From assembly GCA_963965975.1 (NCBI GenBank), contig OZ014424.1:682001-746000 (forward strand): 64,000 nt of DNA, given 5' to 3'. The notes below the pieces were generated by a model that saw only the letters and a program-made list of their open reading frames with translations, ran no database searches and was not told the origin of the DNA. Positions within the stretch are counted from its first letter, which is position 1, and every line of letters begins with the position of its first letter. The position numbers and the translations under genes are program-made. Positions 58,186-64,000 of the stretch are shown here, in pieces. This stretch comes from Xestospongia bergquistia (Eukaryota > Porifera > Demospongiae > Haplosclerida > Petrosiidae).

Positions 58186-59093
58186 TTAGTAAACATTTAA
58201 GTTCAGTATTATACCAAGTTCTTTGTTGATTTCATCTTTCCAGCATCCTGCTATAACCTTAGCTGCAGCTTGCAGTGGGCCACCTTGACTGGACAAGCAG
58301 TCCAGAAATAATTGACAATGCTTCTCTAACTCAGGGACTGTTTTAAATTTCATTCCATTTTCATAATCATTCATTACACTTATATAAGTTGGGTTACGAT
58401 AAACAGCCTGTGTGATCAATCTCTTGGCAAACATTTGCGTAGCAACATTTGGTAGACAACCATATAACAAGTCAGTTAAATCTCCAGACTGTTCCTGAAG
58501 TACTCTCTTTAATATCTCTCTAACCCTGTCTGGGCTCACATCAGTAGCTCCTGTTTGAATATAATATATTAATTAAGATATTCACACTGAATATGAGAAG
58601 AATCATGTACTGACTGTATTACAATGTCACTGACCACTGTAATGACTAATATATGTAATAATTAATGAAAAAATAGTATGTGATGAGTAAAGAAGATATT
58701 TATATATTGGTTACTTACCTGGTAGTGTTGATTGTGTTCCAGTTGCACCAACTACATTAGAAACTCCTATATTATGTACAACAATTAACTAAACAATAAC
58801 ATTACATCCTTTTACTACTCACCTTGTGAACAATACTTCTCTTTTACTTTTTTTGCTAAAGCATACTCTTCAGCTTTCTCCAATGCAATAATTACATCTT
58901 GCCATGTAGCATCAGGATAAATTGCAAGCCATTTGTTATAGAGTGCTCTTTTTTTATTTGGTATGTTTCTTTCTTCCATGTCTATTCTTTCAACATGCTC
59001 TGGTTTTATTCCTGGCAAATGATCAGCAAAATCTTGCCATTTATTTAGAGGAGCAAGAAATTCAGTCAACTGGGAAAATATAATCTTAGCCAT
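58186..59093 (-). CDS. DH3: Death-domain plus HCQ-module protein
   Basis: Three exons, 58823-59093, 58719-58766 (a 48-bp linker reading VSNVVGATGTQSTLP) and 58186-58550, give 227 aa. The start is set at MAKIIF to align with the other DH proteins; an ATG at 59120 would add nine residues. The Death-like part has NKWQDFADHLPGIKPEHVER and YPDATWQDVIIALEKAEE. The HCQ exon (ELEKHCQLFLDCLSSQGG) is strikingly close to the last exon of AnkR-A, including the flanking intron. Both introns are phase 1. Confidence 0.72.
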
Positions 59094-59468
59094 TGTTGCT
59101 GGGAGTGACTCTTGTACCAAGTGACAAAATATATGTCACTGTTTACAAGTGTCATGTGACAGTCAGCCAGCATTGATCATGTGATACAGAGATAGAATGA
59201 TGTAAACACCTGCATCATTTTGTAAAGTAAATCTTATTAATATATTCATATATCATATGTGATCAATGTGAATGTTTTTATGATGATCATGCTGTGCATA
59301 TTACATGTTGTCATATGGTATGTCTTTAACATCCCCAGATTACAAATTGAGAGTAGTGACATTGTAGCAAATTATATGCATGGAACAAATAGACTTGTGT
59401 CAAATTATGTGCACATAGTATTAAAAACAATGACAATAATGATACCAAATAAAGGCCTCGCAGGTCTA

Positions 59469-60207
59469 TTAGTCAACTTTCAAGTTAAATGATATACCAA
59501 GCTTTGTGACTTCCTCTTTCCAGTCTTCTGCTAAGACTTTAGCTTCAGCATTTACTGGACCACCTTGACTGGAGAGGCTTTTCAAAAATAACTGACAATG
59601 CTCTTCTAACTTTAAGACATTTCTTTTGGTATTCATTCCTGCAATAAATTCATGTATCATACTATCATATGTTGGTGCATCTTTCACATCTTCTGAGATC
59701 AATCCAACAGAATACATTTCTGCTGCAACACCTGGTACACAATTATGCAATGAACGACGTAAATTTGCAAAGTGTTTCTGAAGTACACTCTGTAATATCC
59801 TACAAAGCCTGTTCAGGTCAATATCAGCTTCTTTAGTACCTCCTACTTATGGAGATATAAGTGGCTATAAATGGAGTTATAGCTCTTTATTTACCTTTAG
59901 ATGAGCTATTTGCTGTTGTTTGTGTTCCTGAAGGACCAAGTTTTGTCAGTATATCATCTGCTAAAGCATTATAATCTGCTTTCTTTAATGCAGTAATTAC
60001 ATCTTGCCATGTGGCATTAGAATATAATTGGAACCATTTCCTGCAGAGTGCTCTTTTTCACCTATCAATACCAATATAATCTTCTTCTATTTTTTGAATA
60101 TCATCTTGACTTATTCCAGGTAAAAAAGTACCAAATTTTTCCCAGTTAATCAAAGGGTTTAGCCATTCTTCCATTTTAGAAAAATCAGGTTTAGATGACA
60201 GAGACAT
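59469..60207 (-). pseudogene. DH2: Death plus HCQ gene with one nonsense codon
   Basis: Exons 59895-60207 and 59469-59842 join in phase 1. The frame is open through a Death-like region (NWEKFGTFLPGISQDDIQKI) and an HCQ module (KLEEHCQLFLKSLSSQGGPV), 228 codons in all. The only damage is TGA at 60058-60060, where the paralogues have Gln before Lys-(Ser/Arg)-Ala-Leu. Everything downstream is intact, so loss was recent, or the stop is a polymorphism or assembly error. A downstream start could give an HCQ-only protein. Confidence 0.7.
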
Positions 60208-61693
60208 TGTTGCTAGGACCTGACCACAGTTGTCCACTGAAACTTATATCACTTGACTTTGATCAAAAATCACATGATAATTAGCCATTTTAATTACTGA
60301 ATGCCAACATTGACTTTTGCTGTGATTGCATCAGACAAAACGTGAACCAAACAAGAACACCTACATGTCTGTTATTGTATCATGAATGCTTTATTAAAGT
60401 ATTCATATAGCATGTATATGATTAAAGAGTTCAATGAATAATGACTACCAAGAAATGAGAGATAAACAAACAGACTTGTATCTTATACATTCACATTAGT
60501 AGATGTAGTACATATTGATGCATGGTATTTATTCATACTTCACTGATCTACTAACATGTGTATTGATAGAGGCAATATAGACTGCAATATAGACTCCTCT
60601 GTTAAAGAGAGAGAAGAACTAATAGCTATAACAATAATATAATAAAAATTCATAACATGTACACAGGAATGAAATGTATTTTCAATTTGTTGATATTGGG
60701 ATGTTGCCTGTCCTTAATAATTCACTTTAAGTTAGTTTGAGTTTGATCAACCAATATGGCAAAAGAGTTTTTTATAACTATTATGAGTTGCAATTTTCAG
60801 TTATATCTATAACTTCATTTTTGGGTGTGTCTCTTGGCGAAAATTAGCACTGCATATGTAATTTAATTATACTAAAAAATTACAATCATCTTGTAATTGT
60901 TTTGAAAGATACTGACTTCACATTGAAACACCGACTAAGACTCAAGAATGTCTGTGGAAGGCTATAGAATGTTAGAAAATATAACATTATAGCAAGCTAA
61001 TGAGAAACTTTGAGCCTTCAAATAATGATCTGCTACACTCATCATTGTAGTGCTCATAGTTTGTTTAATAAAATTCATTGGTTACTTTATTGCATTGGCA
61101 GTTTAATTTCATTTGTTGCTTTCAATTGTCACTTACAACAATAGAATAATAAAATGAAGTGAATATAATGATTATATATATACCAGCATTCTGTAACACT
61201 TTATAGCAGCTTCTTCAACTCTTCCTGTCTTGATCTATTTCTTACCATTAACAAGTTCTATTTTTATTATTATTGTTGATAAGAGCAATGAATGCATTTA
61301 TAGACTGACTTAATGATAGAGGTATACTTGTGACTCATAATTGTAAACTTTAACTATCATCATAATATCATGTGAAATATACATAATCAAAAATCGTTCA
61401 TGCTCTTCTCAATACAAAGGTGGTAATTTTAACCAAACATGACCAAAAAATAATTAATTTAATTATATGCCCCCATCATATCCTTGCTTCCACTTGTTAT
61501 TACATTTGATAGACCACTCCATACACACTACAGATTACTGCACAATGTACAATTTCATATAACTGTTATTAGAAAAGGGAAGACATTTTTGAGATAGCAA
61601 AACCTATTTATATTGCATGATATGACTACAACAGTATCCAAATAACAAGTTCACATTTATGTCTAATTACTATGTTAGCATAGAACAATGTTA
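60208..61693. other. Spacer between DH2 and DH1
   Basis: Holds a copy of the DH upstream flank near 60340-60475 and an interspersed repeat near 61313-61445. No gene is seen. Confidence 0.5.
61313..61445. repeat. Diverged interspersed repeat copy
   Basis: Resembles the 8940-9040 block (ATATCATGTGAAATATACAT, then AATTTTAACCAAACATGACC). Low identity. Confidence 0.4.
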
Positions 61694-62516
61694 TTAGTCA
61701 AATAAAGTTATGCCAAACTCCTTCTCAATTGTATCTTTCCATTTATCTTTTAAACCCTTAGCTGCATATTTTGCTGCACCACGTTGACTGGAAAGACTTT
61801 CCAGAAGTAGCTTGCAGTATTCCTCTATCTCTGAAGGATTTTTCTGAAACTTTAATCCAGCTTCAAATTCATTTATCACACTATTATAAGTTGGATTGTT
61901 TTTAACTGCCTTTGCAATTACACCTTTGGCAAACAATTGTCCAGCAACACCATTTAGAACTTCCGCATCTTCCAATGCATCACTTAAATCAGCAAATTGT
62001 GTTGTAAGAACATCTCTCAATGTTGTGCGAAGTTTGTCTGGATTAACATTCACTATAGAATATTGTAAATGCATTTCACTAAATTATTTTTGGTTGCTTA
62101 CCTTGACCTGTGACAACTTTTGGTTGTACTCCTATAGCACTAGCTTCACTAGCTGCTTCTATATGTAATAGCAATTGATTAATGAATGAATGCAAGACTT
62201 ATGCTTCCTTACCTTGAGGAGAATTCTGTGTTTGTTGCACACCAAGATTTTGCTTTATTTCATCTACTATTGCATTTTGTTTTGCCTTCTCTAGTGCAGT
62301 AATTACATCTTGCCATGAAGCATTGGGATAAACTTGTAGCCATTTATTGTAGAGTGCCCGTTTTTGACCTTCTATGTCTCCAGGATGATTAATCTCAATT
62401 TTTTCAATATCACATCCTTCAATTTCTGGTAAAAAGGCACCAAAGTCTTGCCACTTATTCAAAGAGCCAAGCCATAAAATCAACTTGTCAAACTCAGGTT
62501 TAGATGATAGAGACAT
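61694..62516 (-). CDS. DH1: Death-domain plus HCQ-module protein
   Basis: Three exons, 62213-62516, 62102-62158 (linker ASEASAIGVQPKVVTGQ) and 61694-62052, all joined in phase 1, give 239 aa. The Death-like part has NKWQDFGAFLPEIEGCDIEK and YPNASWQDVITALEKAKQ. The HCQ module is the most diverged of the nine: HCQLFL becomes YCKLLL and LSSQGG becomes LSSQRG. That comparison marks the invariant core as Glu-x-x-(H/Y)C, Leu, and LSS(Q/E). The start at MSLSSKPEF is conserved; an ATG 11 codons earlier is also in frame. Confidence 0.74.
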
Positions 62517-62549
62517 TGCTGCTGGTATACCATTTAGTATTGTCAACAA

Positions 62550-63899
62550 TCACAAGACAACTAGTCAACATACTCAGCACTAGTGATCACATGAGACACA
62601 GAGAGAGCATTGAACCAAACAAGAACCCTATACTGTCTGTTATTGTGTAGAATACAGTAAATCTTATTAAGGTATTCATGTATTGTGTATATGATTAAAG
62701 AGTTCAATTAATGATGACTACCAAGAAATGAGAGATACACAAACAGACCACACACCTCACACACAGTGACAGACAACAAGACATTACAAAATTGAACATA
62801 TTAACAGTGTAAGTGTAAGTTTGTTATGCTTATACTTTATAAACAAAATCCATTGATATGAAAACATAGACAATATCAAGAACAGTTTGGATATATACAT
62901 CTAATGTAATTATGATGATAAATGTTGGTAATAAGTATTAGTATTATGTATAAATTATATTGATGAAATAACATAATTTAGGTTGAAGATATGTCTCATC
63001 ACAAAAATCAATTACAATATTATATTCGTAATTAGCATATTAAAGCTTGGATGTGTCATGTAATGAACTAATACTGTCATAGTTAGATCTATAGTAACCT
63101 AACACATTAACTATTTAGCTGAACATACTTAGAACTTAGAACGACAACTCCTTTAATGATATGGGATAGAGAGCTGCTAATGATGTTAGAGCAATGAATG
63201 AGGGAGTTCATACTTGTCATTTAATTATGTCGTTACTACTTTGGTCTCCTATCATGTCATTTTACAATTCAGTCTTAGTGACTAGACATTAACAATCTGT
63301 ACTAATTAAATGTTGTACTCTTATTGTACTCTAAGCATGATCCATTGACATGCAAAGAACATGACATGCCCAGTTCAGTTTGAAATATACTTCATCAAAT
63401 AATGAGAATGGATAAGTATTATGGGTAGTGATATATTGACAAAAATCTGAAATCATAAACAGTTTCCTGGAACATCAAATATCAACTTCATTGCTAAGTT
63501 TATGTGTCTTTAAGATTCCACATAACATAATAATTGTAAGTATATATATTTGAAATTAATTGTCCAGTCAAGTGTGGCCACCAGACTTTACACACATACG
63601 TAGACATTTGCCATGATTCAATGTTATAGGTTTTCAGATATTGGATCATAAGTGGTGTCTGTTGAGTACTGATCTCATTTTGCTGAAAATAGTCTAGTCC
63701 AGTCCCACCTTCCCAACCCACTCCAATAGTCATGTTGGATGATAATCGTATTGAGAATATGTGCAATAACAATTTTGTACTAACAATTTTAGGTAGAGTG
63801 TATGAGTAGAGAATGAACTAAGATTACTAAAAGTAAAAAATGATTTGTTGTTAATTCTTTCTTGATCAGCATAAACTATTGCACTATATAACAAATCTA
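62550..63899. other. Upstream flank of DH1 and right-hand spacer
   Basis: 62590-62760 carries the flank shared by DH genes (CTGTCTGTTATTGTGTAGAA, GATTAAAGAGTTCAATTAAT). The remainder is AT-rich without a supported gene. Confidence 0.5.
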
Positions 63900-64000
63900 T
63901 ACACAGGTCTTTATGAATATAAGATACTGATATGAAGATTGAATATTATTAATATATCACATGAGGTGTGGTCAATATTATTCATAGTATAACTCAGTTT
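63900..64000. repeat. Interspersed repeat copy cut by the window end
   Basis: ATATCACATGAGGTGTGGTC and the preceding GAATATTATTAATAT closely match 8948-8985. Confidence 0.6.

Noticed and set aside
60058-60060. TGA in DH2 as selenocysteine or programmed readthrough
   Set aside because: Paralogues have Gln at this position, not Cys, and I see no reason for recoding; a simple nonsense change fits.
63500-63772. 90-codon minus-strand frame near the right edge
   Set aside because: No domain, splice context or paralogue; composition like the surrounding spacer.

Overview
The window is eukaryotic and most likely from a demosponge; the gene set and architecture fit Amphimedon queenslandica, but I could not run a comparison. 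The DNA is AT-rich, with short introns (about 45-600 bp), GT-AG splice sites plus two probable GC-AG introns, tightly packed animal housekeeping genes and a lineage-specific cluster of Death-domain and ankyrin genes. Most multi-exon models below were built by hand from splice sites, reading phase and protein similarity recalled from known families. Exon sums are multiples of three.

Layout. 1-2.8 kb: a broken CFDP1 copy and a smaller CFDP1 relic. 3.8-8.4 kb (minus): ankyrin receptor-like gene AnkR-A, with a 2A-like ribosome-skipping peptide (DIELNPGP) at its N terminus. 9.4-18.1 kb: SMIM13, intact CFDP1, PSMB5 and NUDCD1, arranged as two head-to-head pairs. 18.8-23.8 kb: a tandem pair of secreted jacalin/aerolysin-like genes and the relic of a third. 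24.2-32.8 kb: a 25-exon retinoblastoma-like (p107/p130) gene. 33.1-40.6 kb: two NTF2 paralogues, LSM14 (head-to-head with the second NTF2) and SS18. 41.1-41.8 kb: a hAT element with a perfect 8-bp target duplication. 42.2-62.5 kb (all minus): the accessory cluster, made of AnkR-B (about 2515 aa, roughly 50 ankyrin repeats, 2A-like N terminus, Death domain) and six short Death-domain genes (DH1-DH6).

The unifying feature of the accessory genes is an unrecognised module of about 115 residues (called here the HCQ module, core pattern ELExHCQLFLxxLSSQGG). It occurs nine times: twice in AnkR-A, once in AnkR-B and once in each DH gene. Every module (2A leader, Death, linker, HCQ, ankyrin) sits on its own exon, and the joined introns are all phase 1, so modules can be recombined without breaking frame. 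This looks like a modular, fast-evolving set of Death-fold adaptors (DH genes) and ankyrin receptors (AnkR genes), plausibly innate immune or self-recognition proteins. Its function is inference; the architecture is visible in the sequence.
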